NCBI RefSeq assembly: GCF_026016325.1
Contig: NZ_CP087203.1
Location: 930,001-994,000 of the forward strand
Direction: 5' to 3'
Length of the DNA stretch: 64,000 nt
DNA from: Pseudomonas sp. B21-056
Lineage (GTDB): Bacteria > Pseudomonadota > Gammaproteobacteria > Pseudomonadales > Pseudomonadaceae
Positions within the stretch are counted from its first letter, which is position 1. Each line of letters opens with the position of its first letter. The notes beneath the pieces were generated by a model. The model did no database searches. It had not been told where the DNA came from and was given only the letters and a program-made list of their open reading frames with translations. A program made the position numbers and the translations under genes. Positions 17,993-26,225 of the stretch are shown here, one piece after another.

Positions 17993-19003
17993 TCAGCGCT
18001 GGTGACGGATGCGTGGGTTGGCAAAGCCGTAGAGGATGTCCACGACGAAGTTGACCAGAATCACCAGGCAGGCGATTAACAGGATGCCGTTCTGCACCAC
18101 GGGGTAGTCCCGGGCGCCGATGGCTTCGATCAGCCACTTGCCGATACCCGGCCAGGAGAAGATCGTTTCGGTCAGGACCGCACCGGCCAGCAATGTGCCG
18201 ACCTGCAGGCCGACCACGGTCAGCACCGGGATCAGCGCGTTGCGCAGGCCGTGGACGAACACCACGCGCGCCGGCGACAGGCCTTTGGCACGGGCGGTGC
18301 GGATGTAGTCTTCGCGCAGCACTTCGAGCATCGAAGAACGGGTCATGCGGGCGATCACCGCCAGCGGAATGGTGCCCAGCACGATGGCCGGCAGGATCAG
18401 GTGGTGCAGCGCATCGAGGAACGCGCCCGGCTCATCGGCGAGCAGGGTGTCGATCAGCATGAAGCCGGTTCTTGGCTCGATGTCGTACAGCAGGTCGATG
18501 CGCCCCGACACCGGGGTCCAGCCCAGGGACACCGAGAAGAACATGATCAGGATCAGGCCCCACCAGAAGATCGGCATCGAATACCCCGCCAGGGAGATGC
18601 CCATCACCCCATGGTCGAACAGGGACCCTCGCTTGAGTGCCGCGATCACCCCGGCCAGCAGGCCCAGGATACCGGCGAACAACAGGGCGGCCATGGACAG
18701 TTCCAGGGTCGCGGGAAACAGGGAGCTGAACTCGGTCCAGACGCTTTCGCGGGTGCGCAGCGATTCGCCGAGATCACCGTGGGCCAGTTTGCCGATGTAG
18801 TCCAGGTACTGGGCATACAGCGGCTTGTTGAGGCCAAGGCGTTCCATTGCCTGAGCATGCATTTCGGGATCGACCCGACGTTCGCCCATCATCACTTCCA
18901 CGGGGTCGCCGGGGATCATGCGAATCAACGCGAAGGTCAGCAAGGTGATGCCGAAGAACGTGGGGATCAGTAATCCCAGTCGGCGGGCAATAAAACTAAA
19001 CAT
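17993..19003 (-). CDS. dppB: Dipeptide ABC transporter permease DppB
   Basis: 336-residue permease, the standard DppB length. The first helix is FIARRLGLLIPTFFGITLL, followed by the family periplasmic segment RMIPGDPVEVMMGERRVDPE. The EAA loop is IRTARAKGLSPARVVFVHGLRNALIP, and the C-terminus VVDILYGFANPRIRHQ is typical. With DppC it forms the channel; the four binding proteins encoded upstream deliver peptides to it. It is separated from the preceding binding-protein gene by a 75-base gap that carries a strong hairpin. Confidence 0.95.
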   Translation of the reverse strand: MFSFIARRLGLLIPTFFGITLLTFALIRMIPGDPVEVMMGERRVDPEMHAQAMERLGLNKPLYAQYLDYIGKLAHGDLGESLRTRESVWTEFSSLFPATLELSMAALLFAGILGLLAGVIAALKRGSLFDHGVMGISLAGYSMPIFWWGLILIMFFSVSLGWTPVSGRIDLLYDIEPRTGFMLIDTLLADEPGAFLDALHHLILPAIVLGTIPLAVIARMTRSSMLEVLREDYIRTARAKGLSPARVVFVHGLRNALIPVLTVVGLQVGTLLAGAVLTETIFSWPGIGKWLIEAIGARDYPVVQNGILLIACLVILVNFVVDILYGFANPRIRHQR

Positions 19004-19035
19004 CTTCAGGTGTACCTCATCAGCCGGTTAGGCAT

Positions 19036-19068
19036 GTCCGGCAGCCCTTGGGTCAAGGGATGCCGGAC
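19036..19068 (-). promoter_or_regulatory. Intercistronic hairpin between dppA and dppB
   Basis: 14-base arms (19036-19049 and 19055-19068) with one mismatch and a 5-base loop, without a T-tract on the minus strand. Hairpins of this kind between a binding-protein gene and its permease gene commonly stabilise the upstream mRNA, giving more binding protein than channel; that role is inferred. Confidence 0.6.
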
Positions 19069-19078
19069 GCTTTCTTAT

Positions 19079-20674
19079 CTACTTCACCTGGGTAGTGGCG
19101 AAGTTGTTGGTGGTCAGCGGGCTAATGGAATAGCCCTCTACGTTCTTGCGCATGGCCGTGAACATGCGCGTGTGGGCCATGCTGATCCACGGCTGGTCCT
19201 GGTTGAAAATCACCTGGGCCTGTTCATAGAGCTTGATCCGCTCTTCTGGGTTCACTGTGGCGCGGGCCTGGTCGATCAGCGCCTGGAACCTCTCGTTGCA
19301 CCAGCGCGCATAGTTTTCGCCGTTCTTGGCCGCCTCGCAACTGAGCATAGGCGTCAGGAAGTTATCCGGGTCGCCGTTATCGCCCGCCCATCCGGCGGAC
19401 ACCATGTCGTGCTCGCCATTTTTCGCGCGCTTGAGCATTTCGCCCCATTCCATCACACGGATGTCGACCTTGATCCCGACTTTTGCCAGGTCCGCCTGCA
19501 TCATCTGCGCGCCGAGCATCGGGTTGGGGTTGGTCGGGCCGCCGCCGTTGCGGGTGAACAGGGTGAACACGGTGCCTTCCGGCACGCCGGCTTCCTTGAG
19601 CAACTGACGGGCTTTGTCCAGGTCCCGGGGCGGGTTCTTCAGCTCGTGATTGAAGCCCAGCAGCGTCGGTGGGTAGGGGTTGACCGCCACGGTGGCGTTG
19701 CCCTTGCCGAACAGCGCGTTGACGTAGGCTTCCTTGTCGAAAGCGATGTCGATGGCTTTGCGCACCCGCACATCGCTCATGTATTTGTGCTGGGTGTTCA
19801 GGGCGACGTAGGACACGGTCATGGCGTCCAGTTCGTCGACTTTCAGGTTGGCGTCTTTCTTGATGCTCGGGATGTCATCGGGCTTGGGGTACAGCGCGAC
19901 CTGGCATTCATTGGCCTTGAGCTTTTGCAGGCGCACGTTGTTGTCGGTGGCGATGGCCAGTACCAGCGCATCGGCCGGCGGCTTGCCGCGGAAGTAGTCC
20001 GGGTTGGCCTTGAAGCGAACCTGGGCGTCCTTGTTGTAGCGCTGGAAGATGAACGGCCCGGTGCCGACCGGCTTGCTGTTGAGGTCGCCGGCCTTGTTGG
20101 CCTTGAGCAACTGGTCGGCGTATTCGGCCGGGTAGATCGAGGAGAAGGCCATGGCGATGTCGGCCAGGAACGGCGCTTCGCGGCGGGTCAGGGTGAACTT
20201 GACCGTGTGCTCGTCGACTTTCTCGACACTTTTCAACAGTTCTTTGAAGCCCATGCTTTCAAAGTAGGGGAAGCCCACGCTCGACAGTTTGTGCCACGGA
20301 TGATTCGGGTCCAGCTGGCGCTGAAAGCTCCAGACCACATCGTCGGCGTTCATGTCGCGGGTCGGCTTGAAGTATTCGGTGGTGTGGAACTTGACGCCTT
20401 TGCGCAGGTGGAAGGTGTACGTCAGGCCATCGTCACTGATGTCCCAGGATTCGGCCAGGGCCGGAATCACTTCGGTGGTGCCGGGCTTGAAGTCGGCCAG
20501 GCGATTGAAAATGGTTTCCGCCACGGCGTCGGCAGTGACTGCAGTCGTGTACTGGACCATGTCGAAGCCTTCCGGGCTGGCTTCTGTACAAACCACGAGG
20601 GGTTTGGCCGTGGCGCCAACGGCGACACTCAGCAACGCAGCGGCGATGGCTGCGCGTAGGGGGATCATGTTCAT
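19079..20674 (-). CDS. dppA: Dipeptide ABC transporter substrate-binding protein (dppB-adjacent)
   Basis: 531-residue periplasmic peptide-binding protein, SBP family 5 (DppA/OppA). Signal peptide MNMIPLRAAIAAALLSVAVGATA, then KPLVVCTEASPEGFDMVQYTT. Family signatures include FHLRKGVKFHTTEYFKPTRDMNADDVVWSF, PVGTGPFIFQRYNKD, MLGAQMMQADLAKVGIKVDIRVMEWGEMLKR and AGWAGDNGDPDNFL. ATG 20674 has AGAGGA in front; the longer frame to 20704 is less likely. By position it matches dppA4 of P. aeruginosa (PA4502), between opdP and dppB. It is more diverged from the other three binding proteins than they are from one another. Confidence 0.93.
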   Translation of the reverse strand: MNMIPLRAAIAAALLSVAVGATAKPLVVCTEASPEGFDMVQYTTAVTADAVAETIFNRLADFKPGTTEVIPALAESWDISDDGLTYTFHLRKGVKFHTTEYFKPTRDMNADDVVWSFQRQLDPNHPWHKLSSVGFPYFESMGFKELLKSVEKVDEHTVKFTLTRREAPFLADIAMAFSSIYPAEYADQLLKANKAGDLNSKPVGTGPFIFQRYNKDAQVRFKANPDYFRGKPPADALVLAIATDNNVRLQKLKANECQVALYPKPDDIPSIKKDANLKVDELDAMTVSYVALNTQHKYMSDVRVRKAIDIAFDKEAYVNALFGKGNATVAVNPYPPTLLGFNHELKNPPRDLDKARQLLKEAGVPEGTVFTLFTRNGGGPTNPNPMLGAQMMQADLAKVGIKVDIRVMEWGEMLKRAKNGEHDMVSAGWAGDNGDPDNFLTPMLSCEAAKNGENYARWCNERFQALIDQARATVNPEERIKLYEQAQVIFNQDQPWISMAHTRMFTAMRKNVEGYSISPLTTNNFATTQVK

Positions 20675-20702
20675 CGGCAATCCTCTGCAATCGGTAGAAC
20701 GC

Positions 20703-20741
20703 AAAAAACCGCACGACCGACCTTGTGGGTCTGTCGTGCGG
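20703..20741 (-). terminator. Rho-independent terminator of opdP
   Basis: Nine-base perfect stem CCGCACGAC (20709-20717) with 20733-20741, followed on the minus strand by six T (20708-20703). It starts 8 bases after the opdP stop codon and separates opdP from the dppA-dppBCDF genes, which then depend on readthrough or their own promoter. Confidence 0.88.
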
Positions 20742-20749
20742 CGATGGGT

Positions 20750-22123
20750 TTAGAGAATGTTGAACGGGACGGTGGTGACCAGGCGGAACTCGTTGATGCT
20801 GCCGTCGGCCTGGTTGCGGCTGGAACGGTGTTCAGTGTAGGTAGCACGAATGGCCGTGGCTTTCAGAGGGCCGCTCTGTACGGCATAGGACGCGCCGACG
20901 CCGGTTTCATAGTGGTTCTCGTCATCCATGCCACGTACGTCATACGCGGTACCGGTGTAGTGGGTGCCGTCGATGCCCCAGCCGCGAGCGCGGTAGACGT
21001 TGAACTTCAGGCCTGGCACGCCGTATTCGGCCATGTTGATGCCATAGGCAATCTGGAAGGATTTCTCGTTCGGGCCGTTGAAGTCCGACAGCAGGGAGTT
21101 GGCCAGGTAGATGCCGTTGGTTTCGTGCAGGTAGTCGAAGTACTCGTTACCGTTCACTTCCTGGTAGGAGAAGGTCAGGCTGTGAGCTTGATGGGTCAGG
21201 CCCAGCGACAGGGAGTAGGTGTCGTTGTCGATCTCACCCATCTCCTTTTTACCTTCGTCCACGGTCTTGTAGTAGTTCAGGCCGGTGGTCAATGCCAGGA
21301 CCGAGGCGTCGCCCAGTTCGTGGGTGGCACCGAAGTAGTACTGGTTCCAGAAGTCTTCGACCTGGGAGGCGTACAGGCTGGTCTTCAAGCTCTTGAGCGG
21401 CTGATAGTTCAGGCCGACGACGCTGACCTTGTCGGTTTCTGCGCCGTTGTTGGTGTACTCGGAGCGGAATTTCGACAGGCTCTGTTCTGTACGCGGCGAG
21501 ACGCGGTCAAATACGCCGGCATCGAACGACAGGTTGCTGAACTCTTCGCTGTGCAAGCTCACACCCTCGAAACTCGAAGGCAGCGGACGGTTGCCGATCA
21601 CGTCGACGATCGGGGTGCTGAAGTTCTGGCGACCCGCGGTCAGGGTGGTGTTGGAAATCCGGGCCTTTACGTTGGCCAGGCCCAGCTTGCTCCACTGGTC
21701 CACGGCATCGCCGTTGTTCTCGGCCAGGGTGCGGTTACCACCGTTGGCAATGTCCTTGCGGCTGCGATCCAGGACCACTGCGTTGTAGGCCGCGACTTCG
21801 GTACTGAAACCCACGGTGCCCTGAGTGAAGCCCGAGGTGTAGTTGAGGATGGTGCCCTGGACCCAGTTGATACGACGATCGGTGGGGCGTGTCTCACCGT
21901 GTTTCTGATAGCTGAAGTTTCCGCGTTTCAATAACTCATTGGCATACCAGTTGCGCGTAGTGCCCGACAGGCTTTGGCCGTCGATGAAGCCCTTGGCTTC
22001 GGATTGGGCGCTGGTACTCGCCAGTTCGGTCGGCACGAATGCCTGGCTTTGCTGCTCTGCGTACGCCGTGGCGGTAACGCTGCTGATGGCCAGGGCCAGT
22101 AACGCGGTGCTGCTCAGTTTCAT
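20750..22123 (-). CDS. opdP: OprD-family outer-membrane porin, OpdP (OccD3) type
   Basis: 457-residue substrate-specific porin that lets small peptides cross the outer membrane. Signal peptide of 22 residues ending in AYA (KLSSTALLALAISSVTATAYA). The OprD pattern is clear: GFIDGQSLSGTTRNWYANELLKRG, RRINWVQGTILNYTSGFTQGTVGFSTE, LTAGRQNFSTPIVDVIGNRPLPSSFEG, and a final strand ending in Leu. ATG 22123 follows AAGGAGC; the long upstream open frame is rejected because the signal peptide starts here. It lies inside the dpp cluster, as PA4501 (OpdP, a Gly-Glu dipeptide porin) does in P. aeruginosa, so dipeptide import is the inferred role. Confidence 0.92.
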   Translation of the reverse strand: MKLSSTALLALAISSVTATAYAEQQSQAFVPTELASTSAQSEAKGFIDGQSLSGTTRNWYANELLKRGNFSYQKHGETRPTDRRINWVQGTILNYTSGFTQGTVGFSTEVAAYNAVVLDRSRKDIANGGNRTLAENNGDAVDQWSKLGLANVKARISNTTLTAGRQNFSTPIVDVIGNRPLPSSFEGVSLHSEEFSNLSFDAGVFDRVSPRTEQSLSKFRSEYTNNGAETDKVSVVGLNYQPLKSLKTSLYASQVEDFWNQYYFGATHELGDASVLALTTGLNYYKTVDEGKKEMGEIDNDTYSLSLGLTHQAHSLTFSYQEVNGNEYFDYLHETNGIYLANSLLSDFNGPNEKSFQIAYGINMAEYGVPGLKFNVYRARGWGIDGTHYTGTAYDVRGMDDENHYETGVGASYAVQSGPLKATAIRATYTEHRSSRNQADGSINEFRLVTTVPFNIL

Positions 22124-22293
22124 GGGTAACGCTCCTTTTTCTTTCTTTATCAATGCCGGTCTTTTTGGGTGATACGGCTGTCGGTTTTGCTGCTGACTAC
22201 AGATCGCAAACGTTTGCAGTAGGCCTGATCGGCGAATTACGGCAAGACATCTGCGTGAGAGCCCCAAGGGGCCCTCGCTGTAGGACTGATCGG

Positions 22294-23898
22294 TTATGGG
22301 TTCAGGCTGACGCCCGAGAACACGTTGCGACCGAAGGGGCTGACCTTGAACCCCTCGACTTTGGCACTCAGCGGCTGGTTGACCGTCGAGTGGGCAACCG
22401 GGGTGATCGGCACTTGCTGCTTGAGCAACTGCTGGGCCTGTTTGTAGAGCACGGTGCGTTGGTCGCGGTCGGTGACGACCTTGGCCTGCTTGATCAGCTT
22501 GTCGTAATCCTGGTCGCACCACATGGAGTAGTTGTTGCCGCCAATGGCGTCGCAGCTATACAGCGTGCCCAGCCAGTTGTCCGGGTCACCGTTGTCACCG
22601 GTCCAGCCGATCAGGCTGATGTCGTGCTCACCATTCTTGGTGCGCTTGATGTACTCGCCCCATTCGTAGCTGACGATCTTCACCTTCAGGCCGATTTTCG
22701 CCCAGTCGGCCTGGAGCATCTCGGCCATCAACTTGGCGTTGGGGTTGTACGGGCGTTGCACGGGCATGGCCCAGAGGGTGATTTCGGTACCTTCCTTGAC
22801 CCCGGCGGCCTTGAGCAATTCCTTGGCTTTTTCCGGGTTGTAGGCCGCGTCCTTGATCGTGTCGTCGTAGGACCACTGGGTCGGTGGCATGGCGTTGACC
22901 GCCAGTTGCCCCGCGCCCTGGTACACGGCGTTGAGGATGCCCTGCTTGTTCACCGCCATGTCCAGCGCACGGCGCACTTCGACCTGGTCGAACGGTTTGT
23001 GGCGGGTGTTATAGGCGATGTAGCCAAGGTTGAAGCCGGGCTTCTCGATCAACTGCAGCTTGGGATCGTTCTTCAGGGCCGGCACATCGGCTGGACGCGG
23101 ATGCAGGGTGACCTGGCATTCGTTGGCCTTGAGCTTCTGCACCCGTACCGAGGCGTCGGTGTTGATGGAGAAGATCAGGTTTTTCAGCTTGACCCGTTCC
23201 GGTGCCCAGTACTGGGTGTTGGCGACGTAGCGGATGTTGGAGTCTTTCTGGTAGCTCTTGAACTCGTATGGGCCGGTACCGATGGGTTTCTGGTTGATGT
23301 CGCTCGGCTTGCCATTCTTCAGTAGCTGGTCGGCGTACTCGGCCGACAGGATCGCGGCGAAGCTCATGGCGATGTTCTGGATGAACGCGGCGTCGACGCT
23401 GTTGAGGGTCATGACCACGGTCAATGGCCCGGTCTTCTCCACCTTGGCGATGTTCTTGTTCAGGCTCATGCCGTTGAAGTACGGGAACTCGGTGGGGTAG
23501 GCCTTGCGGAACGGATGCTGCGGATCGAGCATGCGGTTGAAGGTGAACAGCACGTCGTCGGCGTTGAAGTCCCGGGTCGGCGTGAAGTAGTCGGTGCTAT
23601 GGAATTTCACCCCTTCGCGCAAATGGAAGGTGTATTTCAGGCCGTCTTCGGAAATATCCCAGCTCGTCGCAAGGCCCGGTACGACATTGGTCGCGCCCTT
23701 TTCAAACTCGGCCAGGCGGTTGTACAGCGGTTCGGCGGCATCGTTGTCGGTGGCGGTGGTGTACTGCGCGGTGTCGAAACCAGCGGGGCTGCCTTCGGAG
23801 CAGAACACCAGGCTGCCGCCGGCAGCGGCCTGGGCCACGGATGTCGCGGCCATCAGGCCGGTACTCAGCAATGCAGATAAAACCAGGGTATGGCGCAT
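22294..23898 (-). CDS. dppA: Dipeptide-type ABC transporter substrate-binding protein (upstream of opdP)
   Basis: 534-residue SBP family 5 protein with a signal peptide MRHTLVLSALLSTGLMAATSVAQA. Conserved parts include LVFCSEGSPAGFDTAQYTT, FHLREGVKFHSTDYFTPTRD, PIGTGPYEFKSYQKDSNIRY, NAMPPTQWSYDDTIKD and MLQADWAKIGLKVKIVSYEW. GAGGGAGC precedes ATG 23898. The 170-base gap to opdP has a GC-rich hairpin but no T-tract, so opdP may be co-transcribed. Positionally equivalent to dppA3 (PA4500). The peptide ligand is unknown. Confidence 0.92.
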   Translation of the reverse strand: MRHTLVLSALLSTGLMAATSVAQAAAGGSLVFCSEGSPAGFDTAQYTTATDNDAAEPLYNRLAEFEKGATNVVPGLATSWDISEDGLKYTFHLREGVKFHSTDYFTPTRDFNADDVLFTFNRMLDPQHPFRKAYPTEFPYFNGMSLNKNIAKVEKTGPLTVVMTLNSVDAAFIQNIAMSFAAILSAEYADQLLKNGKPSDINQKPIGTGPYEFKSYQKDSNIRYVANTQYWAPERVKLKNLIFSINTDASVRVQKLKANECQVTLHPRPADVPALKNDPKLQLIEKPGFNLGYIAYNTRHKPFDQVEVRRALDMAVNKQGILNAVYQGAGQLAVNAMPPTQWSYDDTIKDAAYNPEKAKELLKAAGVKEGTEITLWAMPVQRPYNPNAKLMAEMLQADWAKIGLKVKIVSYEWGEYIKRTKNGEHDISLIGWTGDNGDPDNWLGTLYSCDAIGGNNYSMWCDQDYDKLIKQAKVVTDRDQRTVLYKQAQQLLKQQVPITPVAHSTVNQPLSAKVEGFKVSPFGRNVFSGVSLNP

Positions 23899-24157
23899 GA
23901 CGCTCCCTCTTTCGTTCGGGGTGTTTAACAGTGAACCGGCGTCCATCCGGGGACAGGTCCGGGACACTGAGCTCATTCCATTGCGTGCAGCGATGTTGCA
24001 GGTGAGAAAAGCCGTGGAGCCTCGATCCACTGTCGGGTATGCAGAGGCTTCGGGATGTAGGCGATTTCCGGGGGCTCGGCAGGTAAGGCAATGGCGCGTT
24101 TAAAAGCGCTGTTGCAGTCATGCCAGTCAGTCAAGAAAAACCAAGCTGCATGCCGCT

Positions 24158-24308
24158 CTTGTGGCGAGGGGATTTAGCGAAGCGTCGCACCGCCCCACTG
24201 GACTGCGAAGCGGCCCCAATGGCTGGCACCTTTATATGCCTGACACAGCGGGGTCGGCTCTTTAGGGCCGCTTCGCGCCCCAACGGGGATAAATCCCCTC
24301 GCCACAAG
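24158..24308. repeat. REPIN, 'GTGGCGAGGGGATTTATCCCC' family, variant left arm
   Basis: Outer arms CTTGTGGCGAGGGGATTTA and complement. The left arm carries a variant (GCGAAGCGTCGCACCGCCC) in place of the normal TCCCCGCTGGG; the same variant is in the right arm of the 31099-31247 copy. The 446-base gap (23899-24344) otherwise shows no gene; in P. aeruginosa this is where mdpA and psdR lie. Confidence 0.85.
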
Positions 24309-24344
24309 AGTTCTATGCAGCTAGTTGTTTAACTGGCCCGCACC

Positions 24345-25970
24345 TTATTTGCTGACGCTGACACCGTAGAAGGAGTTCAAGCCGAATGGGCTGATCTTGA
24401 AATCCTGCACGTTGGTGCGCATGGGTTGGAACACCGTCGAGTGAGCGATAGGTGTCATCGGCACAGCATCCTTGAGGATGTGTTGCGCCTGCTTGTACAA
24501 CTCGGTGCGCTTGGCCTGATCCGATGTGCGCTTGGCCTGCTTGACGATGTCGTCAAACTTCTTGTCGCACCACTTGGAGAAGTTGTTGCCCTGCAGCGAG
24601 TCGCAACCGAACAGCACGTTGAGCCAGTTGTCCGGGTCACCGTTGTCGCCGCTCCAGCCGATCAGCATCGCGCCGTTCTCGCCGCCCTTGGAACGCTTGA
24701 TGTACTCGCCCCACTCGTAGGTGACGATCTTGGCCTTGATGCCGATCTTGGCCCAGTCGGACTGCAGCATTTCAGCCATCAGCTTGGCGTTGGGGTTGTA
24801 CGGGCGCTGGACCGGCATCGCCCACAGGTTGATTTCGGTACCTTCCTTGATGCCCGCTTCCTTGAGCAGCTGCTTGGCTTTCTCAGGGTTGTAGCCTGCA
24901 TCCTTGATGGTGGTGTCGTAGGACCACTGGGTCGGCGGCATGGCGTTGACCGCCAGTTGGCCTGCGCCCTGGTACACCGAGTCGATGATCTGCTGCTTGT
25001 TGACGGCCATGTCCAGTGCCTGGCGCACTTTCAGTTGGGCCATCGGGTTGGGCTGGTCGCTGCCCTTGATCTTGTCCATCACGTTGTAGGCGATGTAGCC
25101 CAGGTTGAAGCCCGGCTGGTCCGGCATCTTCAGGTTCTTGTCTTCACGGATGGCCTGCAGGTCGGCAGGGCGCGGGAAGAGGGTGACCTGGCATTCGTTT
25201 TTCTTCAGCTTCTGGATACGTACCGACGGGTCGGTAGTGATGGCGAAGATCAGGTTGTCGATCTTCACGTCTTCCGGAAGCCAGTAGTCCTTGTTGCCGG
25301 TGAAGCGGATGTTCGAGTCTTTCTGGTAGCTCTTGAACACGAACGGACCAGTGCCGATCGGCTTCTGGTTGATATCCGAAGGCTTGCCTTCCTTGAGCAA
25401 CTGGGCGGCGTATTCGGCGGACTGGATCGATGCGAAGTGCATCGCCATGTTCTGGATGAACGCGGCATCGACGGCGTTGAGGGTGAACTTGACGGTCTTG
25501 TCGTCGAGCTTCTCGACCTTGGCGATGTTGGTGTCCATGCCCATGTCGGTGAAGTACGGGAACTCGGTCGGGTACGCCTTACGGAACGGATCGTCCTTGT
25601 TGATCATGCGGTTGAACGTGAACAGCACGTCGTCGGCGTTGAACTCACGGGTCGGCTTGAAGTACGGGGTGGTATGGAACTTGACGCCATCGCGCAGATG
25701 GAAGGTGTAGGTGAGGCCGTCTTCGGAAATGTCCCACTTGGTCGCCAGGCCCGGGATCACGGCGGTGCCGCCGCGTTCGAACTGGGTGAGGCGGTTGAAG
25801 ATGGTTTCAGCAGAGGCGTCGAAGTCGGTTCCGGTGGTGTATTGACCCGGGTCGAAGCCAGCCGGGCTGCCTTCGGAGCAGAACACCAGGTTAGTCGCCG
25901 CAGAGGCGAAGGGTGCGCTGGCTAATAGGCTGGCGCCGACTAAAAACGGAATGACCGCGTGTTTAAGCAT
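24345..25970 (-). CDS. dppA: Dipeptide-type ABC transporter substrate-binding protein
   Basis: 541-residue SBP family 5 protein; signal peptide MLKHAVIPFLVGASLLASAP then FASAATNLVFCSEGSPAGFD. Very similar to the 22294-23898 product (shared NAMPPTQWSYDTTIKDAGYN, NPNAKLMAEMLQSDWAKIGI, GWSGDNGDPDNWL), suggesting duplication. It has a small insertion, DKIKGSDQPNPMAQLKVRQ, around residues 315-330, in the loop where its paralogues read HKPFDQVEVRR. ATG 25970 is preceded by GAGG; the in-frame codon at 25994 would add residues before the signal peptide and is rejected. It corresponds in position to dppA2. Confidence 0.92.
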   Translation of the reverse strand: MLKHAVIPFLVGASLLASAPFASAATNLVFCSEGSPAGFDPGQYTTGTDFDASAETIFNRLTQFERGGTAVIPGLATKWDISEDGLTYTFHLRDGVKFHTTPYFKPTREFNADDVLFTFNRMINKDDPFRKAYPTEFPYFTDMGMDTNIAKVEKLDDKTVKFTLNAVDAAFIQNMAMHFASIQSAEYAAQLLKEGKPSDINQKPIGTGPFVFKSYQKDSNIRFTGNKDYWLPEDVKIDNLIFAITTDPSVRIQKLKKNECQVTLFPRPADLQAIREDKNLKMPDQPGFNLGYIAYNVMDKIKGSDQPNPMAQLKVRQALDMAVNKQQIIDSVYQGAGQLAVNAMPPTQWSYDTTIKDAGYNPEKAKQLLKEAGIKEGTEINLWAMPVQRPYNPNAKLMAEMLQSDWAKIGIKAKIVTYEWGEYIKRSKGGENGAMLIGWSGDNGDPDNWLNVLFGCDSLQGNNFSKWCDKKFDDIVKQAKRTSDQAKRTELYKQAQHILKDAVPMTPIAHSTVFQPMRTNVQDFKISPFGLNSFYGVSVSK

Positions 25971-26225
25971 GTTGGCCTCATGATTTGTTGTCATTTTTGG
26001 ATTTGAGGGCGACCTCGTGAGTCGTCCTGCGGATACTTATGCAGGCCCCATACCCAATGCAAGATCCAGAGCGGGTCCAAATCTGAATCAGTGGCACGAA
26101 CGTACCTTAATGTCGCATCTGTGTAAGTTCTGGCACAGTTGATCGTTTGCGCCGTTTTTTTTGGTGCATGTATTGCCTTTAATCGGTGCGCGATAGGGCT
26201 TTCGCGCACCGGATTGGGGCGGGCT

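Noticed and set aside
22255..22280. GC-rich hairpin (GAGAGCCCC/GGGGCCCTC) as a terminator after the third binding-protein gene
   Set aside because: No T-tract follows on the sense strand; a terminator call is not justified.
24120..24332. 70-codon frame in the gap between two binding-protein genes
   Set aside because: Residues (LWRGDLAKRRTAPL, PNGDKSPRH) are the usual translation of the GTGGCGAGGGG repeat family.
26092..26156. Possible sigma-54 promoter (TGGCAC near 26132)
   Set aside because: The GG and GC dinucleotides are not 10 bases apart, so the -24/-12 pattern fails.
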